64,000 bases of DNA from Amycolatopsis arida (GCF_900115565.1 NZ_FOWW01000006.1:1-64000), one strand, 5' to 3'; positions 14,519-24,033 are shown, counted from the first letter of the stretch. Notes: generated from the letters alone by a model not told the origin. Translations and numbers: made by a program.

Positions 14519-15385
14519 TCAGGCGGCCCGGCACAGGTCCCGCATCTCCTGCCGTCGCTGGAAGCCGGCCGACCGGTAGGTGGCGACGGCGCCGACGTTG
14601 GCGCTCGGCGTGTAGACGACCGCGCTCGACGAGCCCAGCTCCTGGAGCGCGGCCGCCGCGGCGACGGTGATCGCCCTGCCGTAGCCGTGACCGCGATGGT
14701 TCCGGTGCACGCCCATCGGCTCGACCAACCCGGGCTTGCCCGGACCGGCCGACCACACCGTCACCGCCGCCACCGCGTTGCCCAGGTCGTCGTGGGCGAC
14801 CAGGCACCGGGCGTCGGCGTACGGCAGGCCGGCCGCCATGGCGTGCCAGTGCTCGTCGGTGAAGGTCGACCCGTCGAACGAGGCCCGCTGGACGGCGGTC
14901 CGCACGTGCGCCCGCTCCGGCCCGATCACCTCGATCCGCACGCCCGGGTCCTGCACCGGCTCCGTGAGGTCGCGGCGCAGCGGCGTCCACGGCTCGCCGG
15001 CGTCCCAGCCGCCCTCGACCAGCAGGTCGTGGACCAACGCGCTCCGCGGCACTTCGACTGACGCCGTCCCCGCGCCCAGTACGCCGCGCTCGGGCTCGGT
15101 CACGTCGTCGGCCAGCTGCCGAGCCAGCTCCTCGTCCCGCCGAGCATCGGGTGCGGTCGTCAGCCGCAGCAGCTCGGGACCGTCCAGCAGCCCGATGGCG
15201 AGGATCCGCCCGTCCCGGCTCCAGGTCCGGACCGCCGCGGCCGTCGCCTCCGCACTGAAGCGCCAGAACCAGCCCAGGTCCCCGGGATGCAGCTGCATCG
15301 GCGCCCCGTCGTACTGCCATTCCCGCAGCACGCCCACGGCCTCGCTCAACCCGTCGGCTCCCGGGGTGCCCATCGTGATCGCCAC
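14519..15385 (-). CDS. GNAT family N-acetyltransferase
   Basis: A 288-residue cytoplasmic protein whose C-terminal half carries the acetyl-CoA binding motif A of GNAT enzymes (GVHRNHRGHGYGRAITVAAA) followed by SSAVVYTPSANVGAVATYRS and AGFQRRQE, the usual final strand. The N-terminal half is probably a second, degenerate GNAT-like fold, giving the tandem arrangement common in actinobacteria. Acceptor unknown. It converges on recQ with a 33-bp gap. The start at 15385 is the first of two possible; MGTPGADG four codons in is an alternative. Confidence 0.88.
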   Translation of the reverse strand: MAITMGTPGADGLSEAVGVLREWQYDGAPMQLHPGDLGWFWRFSAEATAAAVRTWSRDGRILAIGLLDGPELLRLTTAPDARRDEELARQLADDVTEPERGVLGAGTASVEVPRSALVHDLLVEGGWDAGEPWTPLRRDLTEPVQDPGVRIEVIGPERAHVRTAVQRASFDGSTFTDEHWHAMAAGLPYADARCLVAHDDLGNAVAAVTVWSAGPGKPGLVEPMGVHRNHRGHGYGRAITVAAAAALQELGSSSAVVYTPSANVGAVATYRSAGFQRRQEMRDLCRAA

Positions 15386-15483
15386 AGCCCCGATCCCACA
15401 CCATCGCGTCGACGGCCCGCATCCGGTTTTCGGCCGGCCGGCGTGGTGGCGGTGTCGAACGGGACGCCGGCAGGTAGCGTCCG

Positions 15484-15759
15484 GTGGATCAGGTTGGGCT
15501 GGTGGAGGATGAGTCGTCCCCGTGCGGCCTGGTGGGGCTTTGGCAACCTCTACGAGGCGAGCGCGCCGCTGTCCTCGGCACGGCTGCGGCGGTCGGTACC
15601 GGATTCCTGGTCAGCACGGTCAATCCGACGTTCCGCGATCCCCTGGCGAGCGTGGCCAGCGTGCGCGCTGCGGTGCTGGTGTGTGTTGCGCTGCTCGTAG
15701 CGTTCGGGATCCAGACGACGTGTCGAAGACCACGCCGAGACCCACGGGACGCGGCCTAG
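15484..15759 (+). CDS. Possible small membrane protein
   Basis: A 91-codon GTG-initiated frame with two hydrophobic stretches (AAVLGTAAAVGTGFLV at about 28-43 and RAAVLVCVALLVAFGI at about 61-76) and a basic tail. No family recognised, and the ribosome site is weak (ggcagg about 12 nt upstream). Its stop shares the bases CTAG with the stop of the small gene on the other strand at 15756, a compact convergent pair. It may be a chance frame in GC-rich DNA. Confidence 0.33.
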   Translation: MDQVGLVEDESSPCGLVGLWQPLRGERAAVLGTAAAVGTGFLVSTVNPTFRDPLASVASVRAAVLVCVALLVAFGIQTTCRRPRRDPRDAA

Positions 15760-15959
15760 GAGGCGCGGAGGAGCTCGCGCTCAGGGAGCGCGACGCAGGC
15801 GCAGCCGCCGTCGATCTCGGCGCAGTCGATGGTGAGGAAGTGTCGAGGCTCGTCCGCGTCGGGGCACGCGGGGTCGGTGCACTCGACGAACCCGTCGGCG
15901 TGCAGCACGAGGGTGCCGTGGCAGTGGTCGATGCCGCCGGTGCAGCGCGGGCACTCCAT
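15756..15959 (-). CDS. Conserved small cysteine-rich protein, putative metal binding
   Basis: Sixty-seven residues starting MECPRCTGGIDHCHGTLV, with ECTDPACPD in the middle and DGGCACV near the end. Eight cysteines plus HCH make a zinc or other metal site likely. I know similar unnamed proteins from many actinobacteria, but no function. The ATG at 15959 follows an AGGGTGGAA ribosome site. A longer frame extends upstream but the conserved part begins at this methionine. Confidence 0.8.
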   Translation of the reverse strand: MECPRCTGGIDHCHGTLVLHADGFVECTDPACPDADEPRHFLTIDCAEIDGGCACVALPERELLRAS

Positions 15960-16178
15960 GACCGTTCCACCCTTCCGCGAGCCGTTCTCGAGCGGTTCTC
16001 GAGCTCGACCTGAGTCGCGGCTACTTCCTACCACCGGCGGCCGACAGGGTGTGGGACGCCCATCCCGGCGTGTCGGCTCCGTTCGTTCCGGCACCGCACC
16101 GTTCGAGGCGTGCCCGCCGCGCACGATGCTCCGGTCGCTCGGCGCTCCGGCCCAGCCGGCTCATGGCGCGAGGGGCGG

Positions 16179-17090
16179 TCAGGCGCTCCTGTCGGTCCGG
16201 CGGCCGCGGGTGGGCTTCTTCGCCGGCTTGTCGGCGGCCTTGGTCGTGGTGCTCTTCGTGGTGCTCTTCGTGGCGCGCTTCGCCGGGGTCTTGCGGGGGG
16301 CCGAGGGCGTGCGCGACTTCTTGGCCTCGCTGACGCTGGCCTCCAGCGCGGCCATCAGGTCGACCACCTCCGCCTTCACACCGGCCGTGCGCGGCTTGGT
16401 GGTCTCCTTGCCGGCCACCTTCGCCTCGATCAGCGACTCGAGCGCCTCGCGGTAGCTGTCGTGGTACTTGTCCGGCTCGAACACGGGCTCGGACAGCGAG
16501 TCGATGAGCGAGCCGGCCATGGTGAGCTCCTGCGGCCGGACCTGCGGCGAGTCCTCGCGCAGGAACGCGAAGTCGGGTGCGCGCACCTCGTCCGGCCACA
16601 GCATGGTGGTCATCACCAGCACGTCGCTGACCACCCGCAGCACGGCGAGCGACTCGCGCTGCCGGATGGCCACCTTGGCGATCGCGACGTGCCCGGACTT
16701 GTGCAGCGCGTCGCGGAGCAGGACGTAGGGCTTGGCGGCGGACTTCTGCGGCTCGAGGTAGTACGTCTTGTCGTAGTAGATCGGGTCGATCGACTCCAGC
16801 GGCACGAACTCCAGCACGTCGATCGCCCGGGAGGTGGACAGCGGCAGCTCGGCGAGGTCGTCGTCGGTGAGGATGACCATCTCACCGTCGGAGAGCTCGT
16901 ACCCCTTGGCGATCTCGGCGTAGGGCACCTCCTTGTCCTCGACCGAGCAGAACCTCCGGTACTGGATCCGCCCGCCGTCGGCCTCGTGCACCTGGCGCAG
17001 CGACACGCTCTTGTTCTCGGTGGCGGCGTACAGCTGGATCGGGATGGTCACCAGGCCGAACGACACCGAGCCCTTCCACATCGCGCGCAT
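16179..17090 (-). CDS. ku: Non-homologous end-joining protein Ku
   Basis: A 303-residue bacterial Ku that binds double-strand DNA ends as a homodimer and recruits LigD. The N-terminus MRAMWKGSVSFGLVTIPIQL is diagnostic, followed by the core beta-barrel (YDKTYYLEPQ, LWPDEVR, MAGSLIDSLSEPVFEPDKYH). The tail from about residue 250 is Lys/Thr/Ala-rich (KRATKSTTKSTTTK), the extended basic C-terminus seen in many actinobacterial Ku proteins. GGAGG sits 9 nt before the ATG at 17090, which excludes the longer upstream frame. No ligD lies in this window. Confidence 0.96.
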   Translation of the reverse strand: MRAMWKGSVSFGLVTIPIQLYAATENKSVSLRQVHEADGGRIQYRRFCSVEDKEVPYAEIAKGYELSDGEMVILTDDDLAELPLSTSRAIDVLEFVPLESIDPIYYDKTYYLEPQKSAAKPYVLLRDALHKSGHVAIAKVAIRQRESLAVLRVVSDVLVMTTMLWPDEVRAPDFAFLREDSPQVRPQELTMAGSLIDSLSEPVFEPDKYHDSYREALESLIEAKVAGKETTKPRTAGVKAEVVDLMAALEASVSEAKKSRTPSAPRKTPAKRATKSTTKSTTTKAADKPAKKPTRGRRTDRSA

Positions 17091-17403
17091 CGCCGTCCAC
17101 CTCCGACATTCGTCCGGCTGCCGTCGGGTACTGACGGTACGCGGAATCGTCGCGCGGCGACACTCCTGAACCATCGTGGTCACCCCGCTGACCAGCCGCA
17201 ACGGGTCCGACCGGTGATCGGGCGAGCTCCGGCGAGGCCGGCCCGCGCGACGTTTCCAACGGCACCGGAGAATGTCACGACTCGGGAAACCGCGAGCGAA
17301 CCTTCGCCACGTCGACCCGGGTGAGAAATGTGCCGACCGGCCGTCGCGCGAGCAATTCGTGACGCAGGACACCGTGAGCCACCATTCCACCCGCGGGCGG
17401 CGG

Positions 17404-18726
17404 TCAGACCACTTTCCGTAACAACGGTAACCGTTCCCAGACCATCACCAGGGCCAGCGAACCGGCCAGCCCGGCGGTCCACAGCGCGGCCAGTTGGGCC
17501 AGACCACCGCCGAGTCCCTCGGCCTGGGGCAGCATCGCACCCAGCCCGGCGATGAACACGGGATGCGCCAGGTACACCCCGAACGTGCGGCCGGACGGTC
17601 GCTCGGTCCGCGCCGAGCCGACCGAGCCGGTGGCGGACCGGGCGGTGACCCCGGCGAACAGCGCCACCGCCGCCAGCACGGCCGCGGGGTGCAGGAACGA
17701 CTCGGTGTAGTCCACCGCGGCCGGCGCGCCCGAGCGGACCGCGAGCAGGTAGGCGCCCCAGCACGCCGCCGCGGCGAGCACGCCCACGGTCAGCCAGGGC
17801 CACCGGCGGCGGGCCGGCCGCAGGTTCGCGAGGTGGTGGCCGAGCAGGAAGTAGCCCACGAACGGGACGAACAGCGACACCGCGTTCGCGCCACCCGTAC
17901 CCAACCGCCAGTCGAGCAGGCCGGACACCACGGCCAGTGCCAGCGCACCCACCGCGAGCAGCCGGTTGCCCTCGGGGGTCAGGCCGTGCACGACCAGGCG
18001 GAGGAAGGGCGCGAGCAGGTACAGGCCGGCCGCGATGAAGAGGTAGTAGAGGTGGTACATCGGGCGGCCGAGCAGCACGGCGTCGAGCATCCCCGCCGGA
18101 CCACCCTCGGTGATCCGCGGGTCGCCGGCGCCGAACCACCGCTGCAGGCCGAGGTAGGCGACGCTCCAGAACAGCAGTGGCCAGCCGATCCTGCCCAGTC
18201 GGCGGGCGGTGACCGCGCCGATCCGCTTTGGCCCGAGCGGGGCGACCGGCTCCGAGGCCGGCGCGGCGCCCCCCGCACCGGCCGGCGGCACGACTCGGTC
18301 CCGCGCCGATGAGGTCGGCGCGACCGCGGGCGGGCCGGCCGGCGGCGCGGGCGACCGCGGCCGCTCCCGGTCGCGCAGCAGCAGCGCCCCGCTGATCATG
18401 ACGAACACCGGGACCGCTCAGCGCGGGGTCATCACGGCCGCCGACGCCGGCCACCACGCGGCCGAACACGCGGCCGCGTGGTTGACGATGTGCGACCCCG
18501 CGTGCCCACCGACCACGACCACCGCCGCCGCGATCCGCAGCCGGTCGAGCCGGCCGTCGCGCGCGCCGGCCGCACCGGTGAGCCCCCGCGCCGATCCGAG
18601 CCGGTCGGCCCGCTCGCCCCCGGCGTCGGGTGCCGGGCCCGCCGGTGCCGCTCCGGCCCGCACGGCCGGCCGACGGGCCGGCGCCGTTCCTCGGAAAGGG
18701 CCGGCACCGGCGGTGTCGCTCGTCAC
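17404..18726 (-). pseudogene. Acyltransferase-3 family gene interrupted by one in-frame TGA
   Basis: Membrane acyltransferases of this family O-acylate surface sugars. The reading frame starts at GTG 18726 behind GGAGGGACAC and gives DRLRIAAAVVVVGGHAGSHI, the usual first catalytic helix with His. It then hits TGA at 18420-18418 and continues in the same frame with AVPVFVMISGALLLRDRERP and about eight more membrane helices to TGA at 17404. Family members have Trp exactly where this TGA falls (RWAVPVF), so one TGG to TGA change explains the break. There is also a long Pro/Ala-rich loop after the second helix. A sequencing error is possible; as read, it is a nonsense pseudogene. It is divergent from the exopolysaccharide operon. 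Confidence 0.8.
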
Positions 18727-19153
18727 GTGTCCCTCCGGTTCGTCCGGTTGCTCGAGCCAATTCCATCGCGCGCGGTTGACCGGGTGTTAGCCGCCGGTTC
18801 GCTTTTCACCCCCGAGGTGTCGGTGTTTTTTCCGGAATCCGGCATTTCTCTACTCAGAGCAGGTGCCGGCGCCAGCGCTACGGAATTCTCGAGCGGCGCG
18901 ATCACCCGTATGCACTAAGTAACAAATAGCTCGATTGAGCGATATGCGGATTGCCTGATCGAGGGGATGCCGGGTTAGCCTCTGCGCGTCGGTGGTCACG
19001 GACACCGGCTCACACTGGCTCGGCGACCTCGTTCGGGCTACCCCATCGGTGGCTTTGGCGCCGCGCACCGCTGCGCGCCCCGAGCCGCCCGCACCACCAC
19101 CGCTCCACCCCGGACGGGCTCCCCCGCCCGTGCCCTGACAACGGGAGAAATCG
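18727..19153. other. Intergenic region, less GC-rich than the rest
   Basis: No gene is supported in these 427 bases. The part at 18880-18980 is relatively AT-rich (gtaacaaatagctcgattga) and is the likely promoter region of the exopolysaccharide operon. A possible element is TTGCCT near 18953 with TAGCCT about 19 bp downstream, but this is weak. Confidence 0.5.
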
Positions 19154-20605
19154 GTGTCCCAAGCTCTCTGCGGGAAGGACGCGGCACCCGCCGAGGACGT
19201 CGTCGGCGCCCCGCGCCCGGCGGTGACCACGGCGACCACGGCGACCACGGCGGCCACGGCGACCTCGGCACCCACGGGGGCACAGCGCCGGCTGGGCCAG
19301 TCGCTGGTCACCGGACTGTCCGACGTGGTCTGCGCGGCGCTCGCGGTCGTCCTGGTCGGACCGGCGGTGGGCTGGCCGGTGGCGGCCGGCGCCGCCGCGC
19401 TGGTGCTCGTCACCGCGCCCGCCGGCCTCGACGGCTACCACTGGCGGTCGGCCCCCTCGGTGCTCGACGACGCCCCCGGCCTCATCGGTCGCGGCTGCGT
19501 CGCCGCGCTCGCCGCCGTCGCCGCGCTCGTGCTCGCCGACGCCCCGGACGAGGCGAAGGGCGTGCTGCTGGCCGCGGCCGCCATCGCGGCGCTGACGCTC
19601 GCTGGCAGGGTCTGCGCCTACACGGTCCTCGGCCGGCTCCGCCGGCGCGGCATCGGCCTGGCGAGCGCGATCGTCATCGGCTGCGGCGAGGAGGGCCTGC
19701 GGCTGGGCCGCGCCCTGCGCGCGAACCCCGACTACGGCGCCAGGGTGGTCGGCTTCGTCGACGACGGCCCCGCCCCCGCCGGCACGGGCGCGCCGCCCCT
19801 GCTCGGCCCGCTCGACGACCTGCCCGACCTGGTCCGCCGGCACGGCGTCGACCTGGTGCTGGTGGCCTTCGGCCGGCGCGGGTCCGCGGAGCTGGTCGAG
19901 CCGCTGCGCGCCCTGGGCCGACTGCGCTGCAGGATCCACATCCTGCCCCGGCTGTTCGAGATGTACGACGTCCGCAGGGCCGAGCTGGTGGACGGCATCG
20001 CGCTGGTGCGGCTGCGCCGGGCCGCCTTCCGCCGGCGCACGCTGATGGTCAAGCGCGTCGTGGACACCACGCTGGCCGCGCTGGCACTGGTCCTGCTCAG
20101 CCCGGTGCTCGCCGTGGTCGCCCTCGCGGTCCGCCTCGAGTCCGGCCCCGGAGTGATCTTCAAGCAGCAGCGTGTCGGGATGAACGGGGTGCCGTTCACG
20201 CTGTACAAGTTCCGCTCGCTCAGACCGGTGGGCGACGAAGCCGACACCCGGTGGAACATCGACCACGACAGCCGGCTCGGCCCCGTTGGCCGGTTCATCC
20301 GCCGGACCAGCCTGGACGAGCTGCCGCAGCTGTGGAACATCGTCAAGGGCGACATGAGCGTCGTCGGGCCCCGGCCGGAGCGGCCGTACTTCGTGGACGA
20401 GTTCAGCAGGACGGTGCCCGGCTACGCGCACCGCCACCGTGTCCCGGTCGGGCTCACCGGCTACGCCGTGACGCACGGGCTGCGCGGCGACACCTCGATC
20501 GAGCACCGGGCGCTGTTCGACAACCTGTACGCCGAGTCCTGGTCGCTGTGGCTGGACGTCAAGATCGTGCTCCGCACCGCCCGGCAGGTGCTGTGGCCCC
20601 GCTGA
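19154..20605 (+). CDS. Polyprenyl-phosphate sugar-1-phosphate transferase (priming enzyme)
   Basis: Starts exopolysaccharide repeat-unit synthesis by moving a sugar-1-phosphate from a nucleotide sugar to undecaprenyl phosphate. The 483-residue protein has N-terminal hydrophobic segments, a Rossmann-like CoA-binding-3 domain (AIVIGCGEEGLRLGRAL near 173), and a C-terminal bacterial sugar transferase domain: membrane helix RVVDTTLAALALVLLSPVLA, then FKQQRVGMNGVPFTLYKFRS, TSLDELPQLWNIVKGDMSVV and GPRPERPYF. This is the PHPT family layout of WbaP/CpsE/ExoY. The GTG at 19154 has GGGAGA 8 nt upstream. It is the first gene of the operon and overlaps the flippase start by 13 bp. Confidence 0.93.
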   Translation: MSQALCGKDAAPAEDVVGAPRPAVTTATTATTAATATSAPTGAQRRLGQSLVTGLSDVVCAALAVVLVGPAVGWPVAAGAAALVLVTAPAGLDGYHWRSAPSVLDDAPGLIGRGCVAALAAVAALVLADAPDEAKGVLLAAAAIAALTLAGRVCAYTVLGRLRRRGIGLASAIVIGCGEEGLRLGRALRANPDYGARVVGFVDDGPAPAGTGAPPLLGPLDDLPDLVRRHGVDLVLVAFGRRGSAELVEPLRALGRLRCRIHILPRLFEMYDVRRAELVDGIALVRLRRAAFRRRTLMVKRVVDTTLAALALVLLSPVLAVVALAVRLESGPGVIFKQQRVGMNGVPFTLYKFRSLRPVGDEADTRWNIDHDSRLGPVGRFIRRTSLDELPQLWNIVKGDMSVVGPRPERPYFVDEFSRTVPGYAHRHRVPVGLTGYAVTHGLRGDTSIEHRALFDNLYAESWSLWLDVKIVLRTARQVLWPR

Positions 20606-22149
20606 CCACCGGAACCACTCCCGCGGCACCCGGCACCGCGACGAACCGGTTCCTCGTGCGCGCCGGCGCGCTGTCCGCTGGCCTGGTCGCGCTCGGCTCG
20701 CTGCTCGGCCTCGTCCGCGACCTGCTGGTCGCCGCGCTGTTCGGCGCCAGCGGCGACACCGACGCCTTCCTCGTCGCGTGGACCGTGCCGGAGACGGTGT
20801 CCCCGCTGCTCGTCGAGGGCACGATGGCGCTGGTGATGGTCCCGGCGTTCGGCCGCGCGCTCGCCGCCGCCGGGGACGCCCGCCGGCACCACCCCGCGGT
20901 CGACGACGTCGTGGCCGCCACCTTCGCCCGCATCGTCGCGGTGCTGATCGTGGTCGGCGGCCTGGTCGTCGCGTTCGCACCGTGGCTGGTGGACGCGCTC
21001 GCCCCCGGCCTCGCCCACCGCGACGTGGCGGTCGACTGCATGCGGCTGGTGTCGGTGACCGTGCCGCTGATCGGCGTCGCCGGGTACATGTCCGCGGCGC
21101 TGCGCTCGCACGGACATTTCGGCCCGCCGGCCGCGATCTACCTCGCCTACAACGTCGGCATCATCGGCAGCATCGGCCTCGGGCACTCCGCCTTCGGGGT
21201 GCGCGGCGCCGCGGCCGGGCTGTCCGTCGGCGCGGCGTTCATGGTGCTCGTCCAGCTCGGCCCCTACCTGCGGCACGTGGGCCTGCCACCGCTGGCATGG
21301 CGACGCAGCGGGCTGGTCGCGCTCGGCGCGTTCGTGCCGGTCGGCGGCTACACCCTGCTCCGACAGGCGCAGGTGTTCGTGGAACGGTACCTGGCCGCGC
21401 CACTCGAACCGGGGACGATCTCCCACCTCAACTACGCGCAGAAGGTGGCCCAGGTCCCGCTGACGCTGTCGGCGATGGCGGCCGCGGTGACGTTCCCGAT
21501 CCTGGCCCGCAGCGTCGCCGCCGGCCGGCGGGACGAGGCCCGCCGGCGGATGGAGACCGACCTGCTGGTGATCGGCGCGGTGGCGCTGCTGGCCACCGCC
21601 TTCCTCGCGACGTTCGCCCCGGCGGTGGTCGCGCTGCTGTTCCAGCGCGGCGAGTTCGGCCCCGAGGACACGGCCGCCACCGCCGCGATCATGCGGGTGT
21701 ACGTGCTCGGCCTGCTCGGTCAGGCGATGGTGGACCTGCTCTGCCGCAGCTACTTCACCCGGGAGCGGCCGAGCTGGCTGCCGGCCGCGGCGATGACCGC
21801 CGGACTGCTCGCCACGGCCGTGCTGGCGGCGTGGCTGGTCCGGCCGTGGGGCGCGGCCGGCATCGCGCTCGCCAACGCGGCCGGGATCACCCTCACCGGG
21901 GTGCTGCTCGCCGGGTCCGCCCGCGGCCGGCTGCCGTCGGCGCCGGGCCGGGCGGTCTACGCGCGGCTGGCCCTGCTTCTGGTGCCGACCGCGGCGACCG
22001 TGGCCGCCGGGGCGTTGCTGCGGGAACCGCTGGCCGGGTGGCCGCCGCCGGTCGCGGTCGCGGTGGGCGGGGTGGCCTCGGTCGCGATCTTCGCCGGGGT
22101 GGTCGCCGCCGGCTGGTGGCTGACCAGGGCACGGAGAGGAGTCGCATGA
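20593..22149 (+). CDS. MurJ/MviN-like lipid-linked glycan flippase
   Basis: A 518-residue polytopic protein with about 14 membrane helices, of the MOP superfamily (MurJ branch). Typical blocks are LGSLLGLVRDLLVAALFGAS, DAFLVAWTVPE, and the periplasmic/late segments VALLFQRGEFGPEDT and RSYFTRERPSWLP. In this context it probably moves the undecaprenyl-linked exopolysaccharide unit across the membrane, in place of a Wzx; a role in lipid II export is less likely because the essential actinobacterial MurJ is a much larger protein encoded elsewhere. The GTG at 20593 overlaps the upstream gene; the stop overlaps the deacetylase ATG (ATGA). Confidence 0.9.
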   Translation: MAPLTTGTTPAAPGTATNRFLVRAGALSAGLVALGSLLGLVRDLLVAALFGASGDTDAFLVAWTVPETVSPLLVEGTMALVMVPAFGRALAAAGDARRHHPAVDDVVAATFARIVAVLIVVGGLVVAFAPWLVDALAPGLAHRDVAVDCMRLVSVTVPLIGVAGYMSAALRSHGHFGPPAAIYLAYNVGIIGSIGLGHSAFGVRGAAAGLSVGAAFMVLVQLGPYLRHVGLPPLAWRRSGLVALGAFVPVGGYTLLRQAQVFVERYLAAPLEPGTISHLNYAQKVAQVPLTLSAMAAAVTFPILARSVAAGRRDEARRRMETDLLVIGAVALLATAFLATFAPAVVALLFQRGEFGPEDTAATAAIMRVYVLGLLGQAMVDLLCRSYFTRERPSWLPAAAMTAGLLATAVLAAWLVRPWGAAGIALANAAGITLTGVLLAGSARGRLPSAPGRAVYARLALLLVPTAATVAAGALLREPLAGWPPPVAVAVGGVASVAIFAGVVAAGWWLTRARRGVA

Positions 22150-22856
22150 CCTTCCGGACACCGTCCGGCCGCTACCCGATGGTGTGGATGTACCACTCGA
22201 TCAACGATTACACCGAGGATCCCTACCAGGTCACCGTGCGCCCGGACCGGTTCGCCGCCCAGCTGACCTGGCTGCGCCGGCGCGGCCTGCGCGGGGTGTC
22301 GATGCGCGAGCTGGTCGAGGACCCGCGGGACGCCGTCGGCCTGACCTTCGACGACGGCTACGCCGACTTCGCCGAGGTCGCGGTGCCGATCCTGGCCGCG
22401 CACGGCTGCACCGCCACGGTGTTCGTGCTGCCGGGCCGGTTGGCCGGCAGCAACGAGTGGGACGCGGACGGCCCGCGCAAGCCGCTGATGACCGCGGCGC
22501 AGATCCGCGCGGTCGCCGCGGCCGGGATGGAGGTGGCCTCGCACGGCCTGCGGCACCGCCCGATGCCGGAGCTGAGCGCCGCCGAGCTGGCCGAGGAGGT
22601 CACCGGAAGCAGGGCCGCGGTGGCGTCGCTGACCGGGACGCCGCCGGCCGGGTTCGCCTACCCGTACGGGCGGTTCGACGAGAGCACTCGGCGCGCGGTC
22701 AAGGCGGCCGGCTACCGCTACGCCTGCGCCGTCGGCCATCCCCCGCGCCCCGACGACCTCGCGCTGCCCCGAATGTTCGTCGGCGACCGGGACACCGGGC
22801 CGCGGCTGCACGCCAAGCGGTGGCGGCACGCCCTGCGGGAACGGAGGCCTTCATGA
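22146..22856 (+). CDS. Polysaccharide deacetylase (NodB homology, CE4)
   Basis: A 236-residue hydrolase expected to remove N- or O-acetyl groups from the exopolysaccharide or its lipid-linked precursor. Motif 1 is LTFDDGYADF (metal and catalytic Asp), motif 2 SHGLRHRPM (the His pair), and motif 3 FAYPYGRFDES. No signal peptide is visible, so it may act in the cytoplasm or leave with a partner. It starts within the ATGA overlap with the flippase gene. A very short coupled frame separates it from the next glycosyltransferase. Confidence 0.92.
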   Translation: MTFRTPSGRYPMVWMYHSINDYTEDPYQVTVRPDRFAAQLTWLRRRGLRGVSMRELVEDPRDAVGLTFDDGYADFAEVAVPILAAHGCTATVFVLPGRLAGSNEWDADGPRKPLMTAAQIRAVAAAGMEVASHGLRHRPMPELSAAELAEEVTGSRAAVASLTGTPPAGFAYPYGRFDESTRRAVKAAGYRYACAVGHPPRPDDLALPRMFVGDRDTGPRLHAKRWRHALRERRPS

Positions 22857-22939
22857 GCGACACTGGCGGAGCGTGCGGAGCAACGATCATGGAGGCCGAC
22901 CGGGTGCGGGTGTCCCGCATGACACGGAGGGCGCCGTGA
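22853..22939 (+). CDS. Possible 28-residue coupled ORF
   Basis: An ATG overlaps the deacetylase stop (ATGA at 22853) and its TGA at 22937-22939 overlaps the GTG of the next glycosyltransferase (GTGA). The frame encodes 28 residues, MSDTGGACGATIMEADRVRV at the start. It could simply keep ribosomes coupled across the gap. No homologue is known to me. Confidence 0.3.
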   Translation: MSDTGGACGATIMEADRVRVSRMTRRAP

Positions 22940-24033
22940 GGGTGCTGCACGTCATCACCGGGCTGGCCGCCGGCGGCGCCGAGACCCAGCTGCGGCACCT
23001 GCTGCGGCACAGCGCCGCCGACGCCGAGGTGATCGCGCTGACCAACCCGGGCGCGGTGGCCGACGCCCTGCGGGCCGACGGCGTCCCGGTGTCCTGTGTG
23101 GACATGCGCGGCAACCGGGATCTCACCGCGCTGCCCCGGCTGGTGGGCCGGATCCGCGCCGGCCGGTTCGACGTGGTGCACACCCACCTGTACCGGGCGA
23201 TGCTGTTCGGCCGGCTCGCCGCGCGGCTGGCCGGGGTGCGGCACGTGGTGGCCACCGAGCACTCGCTCGCGGCGACCACCATCGAGGGCCGGCCGCGTGA
23301 CCGGGCCGGGGTGCGCGCGCTGTACCTGGCGGCCGAGCGGCTCGGCCGACTCACCGTCGCGGTGTCCGAGCGGGTCGCCGGCGCGATGGTGGAGTGGGGG
23401 GTGCCGGCGGAGCGAATCCGCGTGGTGCCCAACGGGATCGACCTGGACGCGTTCGCCTTCGACGGTGCCGCACGGGCGGAGGCGCGGGCGCGGCTGGGCC
23501 TCGCCCCCGAGGCGTTCGTGGTGGGCGCGGTGGGGCGGCTGGTGCCGACCAAGCGGTTCGACGTGCTGGTCCGGGCGCTGCCCGCGATGCCCGGCGCCGT
23601 GCTGCTGATCGCCGGTGAAGGTCCACTTCGGACTACCCTGGCGGAGCTGGCGGCCCGGTTGGGGGTGCGGGAGCGGGTGCTGCTCGCCGGCGAGGTGGAC
23701 GACATGCGCGGCATGCTGTCCGCCGTGGACGTGCTCGGCTCGCCGTCCACCGAGGAGACCTTCGGCCTGGCGATCCTGGAGGCGCTGGCCGCCGGGCTGC
23801 CGACGGCGTACGCGTGCTGCCCGGCGCTGGACGGCCTGCCGGCCGGCGCCGCGCCGAGGGCCCGGCGAGCCGACCCCACACCGGAGGCGTTCGCCGCCGC
23901 GCTCACCGCGCTGCGCGGCGACCCGGCACGGGAGGTGCCGCCCGCGGCCCGGCACTACGACATCGCCCGCGCCGCGGCCGCGATCGACGCGCTCCACTCC
24001 GAGCTCGTCACCGGGGCGAGGGCGGCGGCATGA
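22936..24033 (+). CDS. Glycosyltransferase family 4
   Basis: A 365-residue GT-B retaining glycosyltransferase. The N-terminal domain shows VLHVITGLAAGGAETQLRHL and DVVHTHLYRAMLFGRLAARL; the C-terminal domain has VVPNGIDLDAF, VGAVGRLVPTKRFDVLVRAL and the acidic E-x7-E donor site (STEETFGLAILEALAAG, the EETFGLAILE stretch). It probably adds one sugar of the exopolysaccharide repeat unit on the cytoplasmic face. The GTG at 22936 follows GGAGG by 5 nt. Its stop overlaps the next gene (ATGA). Confidence 0.93.
   Translation: MRVLHVITGLAAGGAETQLRHLLRHSAADAEVIALTNPGAVADALRADGVPVSCVDMRGNRDLTALPRLVGRIRAGRFDVVHTHLYRAMLFGRLAARLAGVRHVVATEHSLAATTIEGRPRDRAGVRALYLAAERLGRLTVAVSERVAGAMVEWGVPAERIRVVPNGIDLDAFAFDGAARAEARARLGLAPEAFVVGAVGRLVPTKRFDVLVRALPAMPGAVLLIAGEGPLRTTLAELAARLGVRERVLLAGEVDDMRGMLSAVDVLGSPSTEETFGLAILEALAAGLPTAYACCPALDGLPAGAAPRARRADPTPEAFAAALTALRGDPAREVPPAARHYDIARAAAAIDALHSELVTGARAAA

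Noticed and set aside
18418-18420. TGA as a selenocysteine codon
   Set aside because: The family has Trp, not Cys, at this place, and there is no reason to expect Sec in a membrane acyltransferase.
19010-22161. Long minus-strand frames across the exopolysaccharide genes
   Set aside because: Mirror frames of the sugar transferase and flippase genes, whose motifs and start-stop overlaps are clear.
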